Shown here one piece after another: positions 14,729-22,552 of a stretch of DNA of 34,637 nt (positions are counted from its first letter, which is position 1; each line of letters starts with the position of its first letter). Source of the DNA: Defluviitaleaceae bacterium (GTDB lineage: Bacteria > Bacillota > Clostridia > Lachnospirales > WRAX01); NCBI GenBank assembly GCA_009781625.1, contig WQVI01000011.1, forward strand, positions 1 through 34,637, given 5' to 3'. The notes under the pieces were generated by a model. The model was not told where the DNA came from. It saw nothing but the letters and a program-made list of their open reading frames with translations, and made no database searches. Both the position numbers and the translations under genes were made by a program.

Positions 14729-16992
14729 TATCGTCTATCGCCGCCTGGTCTTCCGCCTCTATCACCGCCGGGTCTGCCGCCGGGTCTGCCGCCTCTATCG
14801 TTGCCGCCGGGCCTTGGTCTGGCCGGTGGACGCTTAACGATAAGGTCTTCGGGTTTTACGCCCGGCAATGTAGCCTTGTGGGAGAAGTTAAGTCTGCCTT
14901 GGTCATCAATTTCCATTAGCTTCACTTCAAGCATGTCGCCGATGTTTACAACGCTTTCTACTTTATCTACCCTTTCCAGAGACAGCTGCGAGATGTGGCA
15001 AAGGCCGTCTTTTTCAGGGGCTATTTCCACAAAGGCACCAAAGTCCATGATGCGCACAACTTTGCCCGTGTAGACCTTGCCAACTTCTGGCTCCATAACA
15101 ATAGCATTTATGGTATCTATGGCTTTTTGGATATTATCCATGTTATAGCCAACAACATAAATTTTGCCGTCGTCCATGGTGTCGATGGTTATGCCGCCTG
15201 CTTCCAGCTTGTCGCCGCCGCATTCTTCAATGATGCGATGGATAACCTTGCCGCGGGGCCCAATAACTTCGCCCATTTTCTCGGGATTAATTTGCACCAT
15301 AACAATTTTAGGTGCGTATTGCGAAATTTCGGGACGGTGGGTGTCTATGGCTTTGTTCATGGATTCTTCAAGGATGTTAATGCGCAAATCCCTGCATTGC
15401 TCCAGGGAAGACTTGATAATTTCAGGCGTTAGGCCTTCAAGCTTGATGTCCACTTGTATGGCGGTGATGCCTTCGGTGGTACCGGCTACTTTGAAATCCA
15501 TATCGCCGAAGAAGTCTTCAATGCCTTGGATGTCGGCCAGCAACACAAAGTCGCTTTCATCATTATCGTCCGTCACAAGGCCCACGGAAATACCCGCCAC
15601 GGCGCGCTTTATGGGCACGCCCGCCGCCATAAGGGAAAGGGAGCTGCCGCACACGCTGGCCTGGGATGTAGAGCCGTTAGAGCTTACAACCTCTGATACA
15701 AGGCGGATGGCGTAAGGAAATTCTTCTTCGCTTGGCAGTACGGGCAGCAGAGCGCGCTCTGCCAAGGCACCATGGCCAATTTCACGACGGCCGGGGCCGC
15801 GTGATGGGCGGGTTTCGCCTACGGAGAAGCTTGGGAAGTTGTAATGATGCATGTAACGCTTCATTTCTTCGCCCAAATCCAGGCCGTCAAGGCGCTGAAC
15901 ATTGCTCATAGAGCCAAGGGTGGTCACTGTCATAACCTGTGTCTGCCCACGGCTGAAAATTGCAGAGCCATGTACGCGAGGCACTACGTCCACTTCGGAC
16001 TCCAGCCTGCGTATTTGGTCCAAACCGCGGCCGTCGGGACGCTTGCTGTCCTTTAAAATCATGCGGCGTACAGTTTGCTTCTCAAATTTATAAATAGACT
16101 CATTTATCCATTTTGCAGCCTCTTCAGGCTCCATGTCAGCAAACTTGGGCACTAAAGCCTCAAGGGTTTCTTCTTTTATCTGCCCAACAGCCGCATCGCG
16201 TAGCTGCTTTTGGTCAAAGAAAACAGCGGCTTCCATGCGCCCGTCGCCAACAAAGTCTTTCACGGCAGCAAAAACTTCCGCCGGTATCTCAATTTTCTCA
16301 AATTCGCGCTTTGGCTTGCCTTCAACAGCGGCTATGCTCTCGATAAATTCCACAATACGCACATTTTCCTCGTGGGCACGCATTATGGCCTTAAACATCA
16401 CATCTTCCGGCACTTCGTTGGCACCGGCCTCAATCATCATCACCTTTTCCTTGGTGGATGACACCGTAAGGGCCAGCTGGCTTTTTTCCCGTTGCTCTAC
16501 ATTGGGATTAATTATAAATTCGCCATCTATCAGCCCCACATTTACGGCACCAGTAGGGCCGTTGAAAGGTATGTCGGATATGGCAAGGGCGATGTTTGCG
16601 CCTATCATTGCGGCAATTTCTGGGCTATGGTCTTGGTCCACAGACCATACCGTGGCCACAACAGCCACATCATTGCGCATATTATCGGGGAAAAGGGGCC
16701 TTATGGGCCTGTCAATGAGGCGAGAGGTAAGCACCGCGTTTTCCGTAGGCCTGCCTTCGCGTTTGATAAAGCCACCGGGTATTTTGCCCACGGCGTAAAG
16801 TCTTTCTTCGTAATCGCAGGAAAGCGGGAAAAAGTCTATACCTGCCCGCGGCTTTTCTGAAGCTGTGGCTGTGCAAAGCACCACTGTTTGGCCATAATGC
16901 ACAACAGCGGCACCGCCGGCCAGCTCGGCCACACGGCCAATTTCTACCTTGAGGGGATCGCCCGCCAATTCTAATTCATAAGTTCTGTACAT
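14728..16992 (-). CDS. pnp: Polynucleotide phosphorylase with Gly/Arg-rich tail
   Basis: This 754-residue protein has two RNase PH domains (about 1-210 and 310-540), a KH domain with VIGPRGKVIHRIIEECG (around 570) and an S1 domain (VGKVYTGKVVRIMDFGAFVE, around 620-690). It degrades RNA 3' to 5' using phosphate. The last 35 residues are low complexity, built from GGRPGGDR-like units, a positively charged RGG-type tail absent from minimal PNPases. GGAG precedes ATG 16992. It lies in the rpsO-pnp arrangement with a GNAT remnant in between. Confidence 0.96.
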   Translation of the reverse strand: MYRTYELELAGDPLKVEIGRVAELAGGAAVVHYGQTVVLCTATASEKPRAGIDFFPLSCDYEERLYAVGKIPGGFIKREGRPTENAVLTSRLIDRPIRPLFPDNMRNDVAVVATVWSVDQDHSPEIAAMIGANIALAISDIPFNGPTGAVNVGLIDGEFIINPNVEQREKSQLALTVSSTKEKVMMIEAGANEVPEDVMFKAIMRAHEENVRIVEFIESIAAVEGKPKREFEKIEIPAEVFAAVKDFVGDGRMEAAVFFDQKQLRDAAVGQIKEETLEALVPKFADMEPEEAAKWINESIYKFEKQTVRRMILKDSKRPDGRGLDQIRRLESEVDVVPRVHGSAIFSRGQTQVMTVTTLGSMSNVQRLDGLDLGEEMKRYMHHYNFPSFSVGETRPSRGPGRREIGHGALAERALLPVLPSEEEFPYAIRLVSEVVSSNGSTSQASVCGSSLSLMAAGVPIKRAVAGISVGLVTDDNDESDFVLLADIQGIEDFFGDMDFKVAGTTEGITAIQVDIKLEGLTPEIIKSSLEQCRDLRINILEESMNKAIDTHRPEISQYAPKIVMVQINPEKMGEVIGPRGKVIHRIIEECGGDKLEAGGITIDTMDDGKIYVVGYNMDNIQKAIDTINAIVMEPEVGKVYTGKVVRIMDFGAFVEIAPEKDGLCHISQLSLERVDKVESVVNIGDMLEVKLMEIDDQGRLNFSHKATLPGVKPEDLIVKRPPARPRPGGNDRGGRPGGRPGGDRGGRPGGDRR

Positions 16993-17008
16993 GTTTTTCT
17001 CCTAAGTT

Positions 17009-17242
17009 TTAGTCACGGCACTTTATGCAATAAACCCTCGCATCAGTGCCATCTTGATGGGGGAAATCTCCGACATAATGCCATCCGTACTTTTCGTAAT
17101 ATCCGATATGGTAGGTGTTAAGATATAGCTTTTCTATGCCAGGCTTTGCGGCCTTGTGGACGGCATGGGCGAGCAAACGCCCGCCCGGCTGTTGTCCACG
17201 TATATCCGGATCTACAAACAATGCGCATAATCTCTGGCATTA
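17009..17242 (-). pseudogene. 5'-truncated GNAT acetyltransferase remnant between rpsO and pnp
   Basis: The readable frame (TTG 17221 to stop 17009, 70 residues) is only the C-terminal half of a GNAT domain. FVDPDIRGQQPGGRLLAHAV is the acetyl-CoA loop, and KLYLNTYHIGYYEKYGW and ARVYCIKC match the family's last strands. The N-terminal half is missing. An in-frame TAA lies just upstream and overlaps the rpsO stop region, while ATG 17238 leads into a different frame. It may be a decayed acetyltransferase or, less likely, a mini-protein translated from TTG. Confidence 0.75.
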
Positions 17243-17503
17243 TTATTTCCTAATTCCAAGTGCCGCAATCAATTCGCGATATTTTTCAATGTCTTTTCTC
17301 ATCATATAGTCCAAAAGACCGCGTCTTTGACCAACCATCATCAAAAGACCGCGTCTGCTGTGATGGTCTTTTTTATGAATTTTTAGATGCTCTGTTAGGT
17401 GGTTAATTCTTTCTGTCAAAAGTGCTATCTGTACCTCTGGCGAGCCCGTGTCCTCTGGGGTTCTGCCAAACTTTTCAACGATTGCCTTCTTGTCAATTGT
17501 CAT
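17243..17503 (-). CDS. rpsO: 30S ribosomal protein uS15
   Basis: The protein has 86 residues. [20 protein letters not shown] and [20 protein letters not shown] are the uS15 signature. GGAGG precedes ATG 17503. An 85-base leader with a GGAGG..CCTC hairpin (around 17540-17560) may be an autoregulatory S15 site, though it is not assignable with confidence. The promoter at 17595-17623 drives rpsO and probably pnp and dut. Confidence 0.96.
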   Translation of the reverse strand: MTIDKKAIVEKFGRTPEDTGSPEVQIALLTERINHLTEHLKIHKKDHHSRRGLLMMVGQRRGLLDYMMRKDIEKYRELIAALGIRK

Positions 17504-17594
17504 TTCTTTCTCCTCCTAAAATTATAATTATCCCGCATATCAAGAAACGGATGAGGAAACCCAGCCTCCTAATATCGGCTTTTACAACCAATGT

Positions 17595-17623
17595 ATTCTA
17601 ACACAAAAAAAGGCCATTTGCAA
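17595..17623 (-). promoter_or_regulatory. Promoter of rpsO-pnp, overlapping the upstream terminator
   Basis: On the minus strand TTGCAA (17623-17618), a 17-base spacer and TAGAAT (17600-17595) precede the rpsO leader. The -35 lies in the loop of the terminator hairpin of the DUF445 transcript, so terminator and promoter are interlocked. Confidence 0.6.
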
Positions 17624-17632
17624 GCCTTTTTG
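17605..17632 (-). terminator. Intrinsic terminator of the rex-DUF445 transcript
   Basis: On the minus strand AAAAAGGC pairs with GCCTTTTT across a short loop, followed by further T residues. It lies 27 bases after the DUF445 gene stop. Confidence 0.75.
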
Positions 17633-17658
17633 CGTAAAATGATAAATATATGGTTGTT

Positions 17659-18957
17659 TTAAAAAAATATGCCGAAGGCAGCAGGCAAAAGCCCCATAAA
17701 AAATCCTAGAAACCCGCCTAATAACACAATCCATTTAAGATGCTTGCCTACAACGGACAACACAAGCCGCTCCATCTCATGCATTTCAAAGGCATTTATG
17801 CGGCCTTCTGCAATTTTGGCCACATCCAGCGAAGCAATCATATATTCGCCTGCTTTTTGTGCCAAAATTGTAATGGTTTTGCGTACGAAGCTGTCTATAG
17901 ATTGTCTGTAATTCGCATTGTTTGGTAAAATTTGGCTTGGTGCCATTGAAAGTAAGTGAACAACGGCTTTTTCGGGCGCAACATGTGATGTGATACCATT
18001 GAAAATCTTTTCAACATGCTCTTGCTTTAAATTTCTTTGGAGGGCGGAAATAGCAGTTTCAAGCCAATTGTCAATAGAAGACTTGTCCAATTTGTCAGTT
18101 AGCTGCCCTATTTCTTTATCAAGATAGCCATCCACAAAAGCGACAATCTTTTCGTAAATCAAGGCTTGATTTTCCGCGTCGTCAAGATATTTCAGCAGGT
18201 TTTGCGCAATGCTGTCATAAATTTTGTCGGCGTTTACAAAAAGGCCCATAAAACCGTTTGCATTTTCCTTGACTATTTTGGCGACAAGCTCTCGCAGACG
18301 GGCGTCAACGCGGGCATCTGCCAGAAAGTCGCGACAGATGGGGCCTAAGCGATGCATATTGTTTTTTGCAGCGCCCTTGGCTGCAGTGACGGCCCCTTGG
18401 GGGATGATGTCGGAAAGTTTTGTCTCGCTGTTTCTCGCATTTGCCAGCGAATTATTCACAAAATCCGTCACAAGACGGGCAAAATCCTCGCTTTGCAGGT
18501 ATGGCAGGGCTTTGTCTTGGGCATATTCCTGCGCCACCTCAAGTATTTTGCCCATAAGTTTTTCAGAATTTTGCACTGCTGCTTGCGCAACTTCTTCTTC
18601 GTCGCGCTTTAGCAAGTCCGCAGCAATCTTTGAAATAGAATCATGGCTTGTAACAATTTTTTCTATGAAATTTTGGACGATATCCACGATATTGTCCACG
18701 ATGCTGGTATTTGATACCGCTTCTACCAAGGCATTGCTTGTTAAGATGTTTTCTGCTATGGTTTCGCCCATCTTTTGGGCAAGCTGCTGCCTTTGCCGCG
18801 GCACAAGCCCGGGTGTGAAGGGCACACGCAGGCCAAAGATGCGCACCTCTTTATGGGGCCGAAATATCATAACTATGGCCAAAAGGTTGGTAGAAAAGGC
18901 TATTATAGCACCAATAATAGGTATTACCAAAAACGACAAAAATTCCAAATTATGCAT
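17659..18957 (-). CDS. DUF445 family membrane protein
   Basis: This 432-residue protein has an N-terminal membrane helix (about residues 7-28), a motif PHKEVRIFGLRVPFTPGLVP (residues 34-53), a long alpha-helical charged middle and a C-terminal membrane helix (about 410-431). This is the plan of DUF445 (YheB/YjiN-like) proteins. A role in the cell envelope or spore coat has been proposed for relatives, but the molecular function is unsettled. The start overlaps the end of rex by 8 bases, so the redox sensor and this protein are translated together. Confidence 0.85.
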   Translation of the reverse strand: MHNLEFLSFLVIPIIGAIIAFSTNLLAIVMIFRPHKEVRIFGLRVPFTPGLVPRQRQQLAQKMGETIAENILTSNALVEAVSNTSIVDNIVDIVQNFIEKIVTSHDSISKIAADLLKRDEEEVAQAAVQNSEKLMGKILEVAQEYAQDKALPYLQSEDFARLVTDFVNNSLANARNSETKLSDIIPQGAVTAAKGAAKNNMHRLGPICRDFLADARVDARLRELVAKIVKENANGFMGLFVNADKIYDSIAQNLLKYLDDAENQALIYEKIVAFVDGYLDKEIGQLTDKLDKSSIDNWLETAISALQRNLKQEHVEKIFNGITSHVAPEKAVVHLLSMAPSQILPNNANYRQSIDSFVRKTITILAQKAGEYMIASLDVAKIAEGRINAFEMHEMERLVLSVVGKHLKWIVLLGGFLGFFMGLLPAAFGIFF

Positions 18958-19606
18958 CCGTTACCCTCTGTATAATTTCATCTTTACTTATTTTGTAGGA
19001 AAGCGTCATCAAACTGTCAGCAAGGCGCACATTTTCCACGGTTAGGTTGCTTGGCACTGTTAAATCGCTGCCGGAAAAATTCCAAACGCCTTTTACATCT
19101 GACTTTGCCAGGATGTCTATAAATTGCCCTACTGCTTGGCCCGGCAATGCTATGACAGCAATATCTACGTGGTTTTGTGACAAAAAGTCTGGTAAAAGTG
19201 TGGTGTCCATAACCGACATGCCGCCTATTTCTTTGCCGATAACGTCAGAACTGCTGTCAAAAAGCGCGATAAAGCTGTACCCGCGCTTTGCAAAGCCACG
19301 ATAATTTACCAAAGCTTGGCCGAAATTGCCAGCACCTATAAGTACCATCGCATAGGACTTGTCCAGTCCAAGGATATGCCTAATCTCGTGGTACAGCAGA
19401 GCCACATTATAGCCATAGCCCTGCTGGCCAAAAGAGCCGAAATTGTTAAGGTCCTGCCTTATTTGGCTGGCGGTGATGCCCATGCGTGTGGCAAGCTCCT
19501 TTGATGATATGCGTGTGATGTCCTTATCCAAAAGGTCTCCCAAATATCTGTAATATCGCGGCAAACGCTGTATAACCGCCGTTGAAATCTTTTTATCGCT
19601 CTTCAT
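18950..19606 (-). CDS. rex: Redox-sensing transcriptional repressor Rex
   Basis: The 218 residues contain an N-terminal winged helix (ELATRMGITASQIRQDLNNF, with QGYGYNV as the linker) and a Rossmann domain with VLIGAGNFGQALVNY that binds NADH/NAD+. Then come a domain-swap C-terminal helix and the conserved GVWNFSGSDLTVP strand. Rex represses fermentation and respiration genes when NADH is low and releases DNA when NADH is high. The start ATG 19606 follows GGGGA. The promoter at 19654-19683 contains a partial Rex-like half-site, suggesting self-control. Confidence 0.94.
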   Translation of the reverse strand: MKSDKKISTAVIQRLPRYYRYLGDLLDKDITRISSKELATRMGITASQIRQDLNNFGSFGQQGYGYNVALLYHEIRHILGLDKSYAMVLIGAGNFGQALVNYRGFAKRGYSFIALFDSSSDVIGKEIGGMSVMDTTLLPDFLSQNHVDIAVIALPGQAVGQFIDILAKSDVKGVWNFSGSDLTVPSNLTVENVRLADSLMTLSYKISKDEIIQRVTDA

Positions 19607-19653
19607 TATGATGTCCCCCTACTGGCTTTCTTGGTCAAACTGCTTTGTTAAAT

Positions 19654-19683
19654 ATTATACCAAATTGTAAAGCAATTTGTCAA
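19654..19683 (-). promoter_or_regulatory. rex promoter with possible Rex half-site
   Basis: On the minus strand TTGACA (19683-19678), an 18-base spacer and TATAAT (19659-19654) form a strong promoter. TTGTTAAATATTATACCAA (plus strand 19645-19663) covers the -10 box. Its left half matches the Rex operator half TTGTTAAA; the right half is degenerate. Confidence 0.7.
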
Positions 19684-19685
19684 TC

Positions 19686-19714
19686 TTGAATTGTTAAGCA
19701 GCTTGGGTTATAAT
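19686..19714 (+). promoter_or_regulatory. Promoter of the holin-like toxin RNA
   Basis: TTGAAT (19686-19691), a 17-base spacer and TATAAT (19709-19714) read towards the toxin gene. Its -35 lies two bases from the -35 of the divergent rex promoter, so the two promoters may compete for RNA polymerase. Confidence 0.7.
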
Positions 19715-19784
19715 GGTTATTGTGTTCAGGCTATTGGGCGCTGGAAGGGCTTGCTTTTTTCTTACAAAAGAAGGAGGAAAGCCT

Positions 19785-19895
19785 ATGTTATCTGATTATG
19801 AAGCATTGTCTTTGTTAATTAAGTTAGCTACTTTCGTTATCTATGTTTACATAAATATGGACAATGAAAATAACCAGCCACCAAACGCGAGGTAA
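19785..19895 (+). CDS. Putative holin-like toxin (36 residues, type I toxin style)
   Basis: MLSDYEALSLLIKLATFVIY then VYINMDNENN and a polar QPPNAR tail: one membrane helix with a short charged end. The YEAL-L-IKLATF pattern matches the Hol-Tox/'putative holin-like toxin' peptides of Firmicutes (TxpA/BsrG/Fst-like), which depolarise membranes when overproduced and are silenced by an antisense RNA. GGAGG precedes ATG 19785 but lies beside an AAGAA stretch that can pair with TTCTT (19759-19772), partly hiding the site. A hairpin terminator overlaps the stop. Strong promoter, short ORF, long structured 3' region and flanking inverted repeat all fit a type I module. Antisense transcription is inferred, not seen. 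Confidence 0.75.
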   Translation: MLSDYEALSLLIKLATFVIYVYINMDNENNQPPNAR

Positions 19896-19908
19896 GACTG
19901 GTTATTTT
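19867..19908. terminator. Terminator overlapping the toxin stop codon
   Basis: AAAATAACCAG (19867-19877) pairs perfectly with CTGGTTATTTT (19898-19908) and spans the toxin stop codon (19893-19895). It has T-rich ends on both strands and is thus a likely shared terminator for convergent toxin and antisense RNAs, as in Fst and TxpA/RatA loci. Confidence 0.75.
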
Positions 19909-19960
19909 CTAGTCACCCAATAACTAGCAAGCCCTTCCGCACCCAATGGCGGCTGAGCCA

Positions 19961-19995
19961 AGGAATGAGGGAGCTTCAGACCCTCTCTCATTCCT
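19961..19995. terminator. Strong distal hairpin of the toxin locus
   Basis: AGGAATGAGGGAG pairs with CTCTCTCATTCCT around an 8-base loop. There is no clear T-run, so it may be a 3' stability element of the long toxin mRNA or the 5' end of an antisense RNA rather than a terminator. Confidence 0.5.
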
Positions 19996-20068
19996 ATATT
20001 AAAATTATTATATCACAGAGTGAAGATTTACGCAAGCATAAATATGATATAGGCTATAGGTGATTAAA

Positions 20069-21967
20069 ATGCTATTAAATTGCGCAAACATACAAAAATC
20101 CTTTGGGGCCACAGAGGTGCTTAAAAGCGCGTCCTTGATGGTTGAGGAAAAAGAAAAGGTGGCCTTGGTTGGTGTAAATGGTGCCGGCAAAACCACGCTG
20201 TTTAAAATTATTTTGGGCGAGCTTGCGCCGGATGGCGGCGAAATTGCGCTGAAAAAGGGCGCACGGCTGGCATACCTTTCGCAGCATATGGATTTGGCCC
20301 CCGAAAACACCATCTACGAAGAGCTTCTTTCGGTTTTCAAGCATCTTGCGGATATGGAAGAGGATATTCGTCAAATGGAAGGGCAGATGGCGGCGCTTTC
20401 AGACGCGCCGCTGGACCGCCTTATGGAAAAGTATGCAAAAACCGTAAAAGGCTTTGAAGATAGCCGCGGGTATGAATATAAAAGCCGTGTGCGCGGCGTT
20501 TTGGCTGGGCTTGGCTTTAATGAGGTAGAGCATACCCTTGGCATTGCAAAGCTATCCGGCGGCCAGAAGACGCGGGTTGCCTTGGGCAAGCTGCTTCTTT
20601 CAGAGCCCGATTTGCTGCTGCTTGACGAGCCCACAAACCACCTGGATATCGCCGCGATAACCTGGCTTGAGGACTATTTTCTGCGTGAATACGAAAAAGC
20701 CGTAGTGATAATTTCTCATGACCGCTATTTTTTAGACAAAGTAGCGAAAAAGGTCGTGGAAATAGAGCATGGCAAGGCTAAAAGCTATCGCGGCAACTAT
20801 AGCACTTTTATTGAGAAAAAAGCGCGGGACTTTGAAATTGAAATGCACCATTACGCAAGCCAGCAAAAAGAAATTGCGAAACAAATGGAAAGCATCCGCC
20901 TTTTGCGCTCGTTTAACCGCGAAAAGTCTGTCCGTCGGGCGCGCAGCAAGGAAAAGCAGCTGGCGAAGATGGAAAGGGTGGATAAGCCCCAGCCTGCACC
21001 CGACAAAATGCGCCTTTCCCTTGTGCCGCAAATACAAAGCGGCTACGATGTGTTAACGATAAAGGGTGCGAAAAAGACCTTTGGAGACTATCTGCTTTTT
21101 AAAAACATCAACATGGAAATAAAGCGGGGCGAGAAGGTTGCGCTGATAGGCGAAAATGGCGTAGGCAAAACGACGCTGTTTAACATGTTGCGGGAAGGCG
21201 ATGGTGCCATTACGCTTGGCACGAATGTGAAAATTGGATATTATGACCAAGAGCTGAAATTTACAGACGCTGAAAAGTCCATATTCCAAGAGATTTCGGA
21301 CACATACCCCCGCATGAAAAACCTGGAAATACGCAATGCCCTTGCGGCCTTCCTGTTTGTGGCCGACGAGATTGATAAAAAACTGGGTGCCCTTTCCGGC
21401 GGCGAGCGCGGACGCGTGGCGCTGTGCAAGCTGATGCTGTCTGATGTAAACTTCCTTCTTCTGGACGAGCCCACAAACCATCTGGACCTGTTCTCCAAAG
21501 AGATTTTGGAAAATGCACTGATAGAATACGAAGGCACCGTGCTTTATATCTCCCACGACCGCTATTTCATCAACAACACAGCAGAAAAAATTTACGAGCT
21601 TCAAAAGGGCGGCAGTACGATATATCTTGGTAATTATGACTATTACGTAGAAAAAAAGACCGAAATGGCTGCCAATACCAATCAGCCGCTTGCAGAAGAA
21701 ACCTTTGGCCGCCCATCCAGCAAAGACGACTATCTTCGCAACAAAGAAGAAGCTGCCAAAGTCCGTAAAAACAAAGCAAAAGTTGAAAAACTGGAAGCTA
21801 AAATAGAAGAAACCGAAGCGGCCATCGTTGCAGCCGATACCGAGCTTGCAAAAGATGAAGTTGCCACCGATGCTACAAAGGCGCAAGAGGTGTATCTTAT
21901 GAAAGTTGCGTTAGAGGAAAAACTTGTAAGGCTGATAGAAGAATGGGAAGAAGTGGCGCATTTATGA
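20069..21967 (+). CDS. ABC-F family ATPase (ribosome-associated)
   Basis: This 632-residue protein has two ABC domains and no membrane segments. The first has Walker A GVNGAGKTTL, signature LSGGQKTRVALGKLL and Walker B LLLLDEPTNHLD; the second has GENGVGKTTL, LSGGERGRVALCKLM and LLLLDEPTNHLD. The charged linker between them (about residues 240-320, rich in K/R/E) is the tRNA-interaction arm of ABC-F factors. A C-terminal coiled coil (about 545-632) resembles Uup/YfmR-type members. Such proteins bind the ribosomal E site to rescue stalled peptidyl transfer, and some give antibiotic resistance; this one looks like a housekeeping type. ATG 20069 follows AGGTGAT. Confidence 0.93.
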   Translation: MLLNCANIQKSFGATEVLKSASLMVEEKEKVALVGVNGAGKTTLFKIILGELAPDGGEIALKKGARLAYLSQHMDLAPENTIYEELLSVFKHLADMEEDIRQMEGQMAALSDAPLDRLMEKYAKTVKGFEDSRGYEYKSRVRGVLAGLGFNEVEHTLGIAKLSGGQKTRVALGKLLLSEPDLLLLDEPTNHLDIAAITWLEDYFLREYEKAVVIISHDRYFLDKVAKKVVEIEHGKAKSYRGNYSTFIEKKARDFEIEMHHYASQQKEIAKQMESIRLLRSFNREKSVRRARSKEKQLAKMERVDKPQPAPDKMRLSLVPQIQSGYDVLTIKGAKKTFGDYLLFKNINMEIKRGEKVALIGENGVGKTTLFNMLREGDGAITLGTNVKIGYYDQELKFTDAEKSIFQEISDTYPRMKNLEIRNALAAFLFVADEIDKKLGALSGGERGRVALCKLMLSDVNFLLLDEPTNHLDLFSKEILENALIEYEGTVLYISHDRYFINNTAEKIYELQKGGSTIYLGNYDYYVEKKTEMAANTNQPLAEETFGRPSSKDDYLRNKEEAAKVRKNKAKVEKLEAKIEETEAAIVAADTELAKDEVATDATKAQEVYLMKVALEEKLVRLIEEWEEVAHL

Positions 21968-22036
21968 AGGCCTTAGCTGCCATCGGCTTCATAATGATAC
22001 AGATGCTGTCAAATATATAACCATTGGCTATAATTG

Positions 22037-22097
22037 TGCCTACCATGCTACTGATAATTATATTGCTGGCTGCATTGTGAAGGAATAATGGTAGGCA
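22037..22097. repeat. Inverted repeat downstream of the ABC-F gene
   Basis: TGCCTACCAT (22037-22046) and ATGGTAGGCA (22088-22097) form a perfect 10-base stem with a 41-base loop, followed by TAAAAATTTT. It may serve as a weak terminator for the ABC-F gene just before the next promoter. Confidence 0.45.
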
Positions 22098-22109
22098 TAA
22101 AAATTTTGC

Positions 22110-22159
22110 TTGACAAGTGTACTTGGCATATGGTATTATTGTAATACCAAGAAAACTTG
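22110..22159 (+). promoter_or_regulatory. Promoter with two CAAG-N4-CTTG operator candidates
   Basis: -35 TTGACA (22110-22115) and -10 TATTAT (22134-22139) with an 18-base spacer. Two identical-type palindromes, CAAGTGTACTTG (22114-22125) and CAAGAAAACTTG (22148-22159), flank the -10 with centres 34 bases apart. A third palindrome, GGTATTATTGTAATACC (22132-22148), lies over the -10 itself. The XRE-type protein encoded in the same operon is the obvious candidate to bind here. Confidence 0.65.
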
Positions 22160-22192
22160 GTAAAAATACAATAACACTTGGAGGGAAATTTT

Positions 22193-22546
22193 ATGGATAA
22201 AGACAAAATTTTGGAACAAAGCAGGGCGGCAAAGAAAGACGAGGGCTTAGAAAATGCAAAGCTAAAAGGTAATATGATAGGCGAATATGCCATGTCTGTC
22301 GTAGCACTTCCTATAGCAATCTACTCGCTATTTGTCGGCGAATTTGTAGTGGCATGGGCCATAGGTGGGATTGCTTTCGCGTTTGTGTTTGGGCAATCCT
22401 TTAACCTTTATCGCTTTACAAAAAGAAAATACCATCTAGCTTGGACGATTTTCAGCGTTATCTTTACTATAATTTTTATTGTGCAATTTTTGGCAGAATC
22501 TCAAGGATGGTGGGTAACTTGGGGACCCCATCGTATGTGGGGGTAG
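22193..22546 (+). CDS. Small membrane protein of the DUF6442 type
   Basis: The protein has 117 residues from ATG 22193 (GGAGGG upstream). MDKDKILEQSRAAKKDEGLE is a charged cytoplasmic N-terminus. Three membrane helices follow (about 33-50, 52-70, 83-103) and a Trp-rich end (GWWVTWGP). The 'DK-EIL--SR-E-K-DE' start followed by helices is the pattern I know from small proteins paired with an XRE-type regulator in Lachnospiraceae and Streptococci. The regulator gene begins 7 bases after the stop. The function is unknown; autoregulated pairs of this type are suspected to respond to envelope stress or peptides. Confidence 0.75.
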   Translation: MDKDKILEQSRAAKKDEGLENAKLKGNMIGEYAMSVVALPIAIYSLFVGEFVVAWAIGGIAFAFVFGQSFNLYRFTKRKYHLAWTIFSVIFTIIFIVQFLAESQGWWVTWGPHRMWG

Positions 22547-22552
22547 CAGATT

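Larger units (their letters stand above)
19733..19947. repeat. Inverted repeat bracketing the toxin ORF
   Basis: GGAAGGGCTTGCT near the start of the toxin transcript (arm 19733-19755) recurs inverted as AGCAAGCCCTTCC downstream (arm 19926-19947). The pairing extends through ATTGGG/CCCAAT with a small mismatch. In a full-length RNA the 5' and 3' ends would pair over about 20 bases, as in several type I toxin mRNAs that are kept untranslated until processed. Confidence 0.75.

Noticed and set aside
16133-16798. A 221-residue open frame antisense to pnp
   Set aside because: It mirrors the codon pattern of pnp, lacks a ribosome site and resembles no protein. The pnp frame is fully supported.
18224-19045. 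A 273-residue frame antisense to DUF445 and rex
   Set aside because: It is a Ser/Ala-rich antisense shadow with no start signals. Both minus-strand genes are clear.
21053-21886. A 277-residue open frame antisense to the ABC-F gene
   Set aside because: It is a shadow of the highly coding plus strand with a Phe/Cys-rich composition typical of antisense frames.
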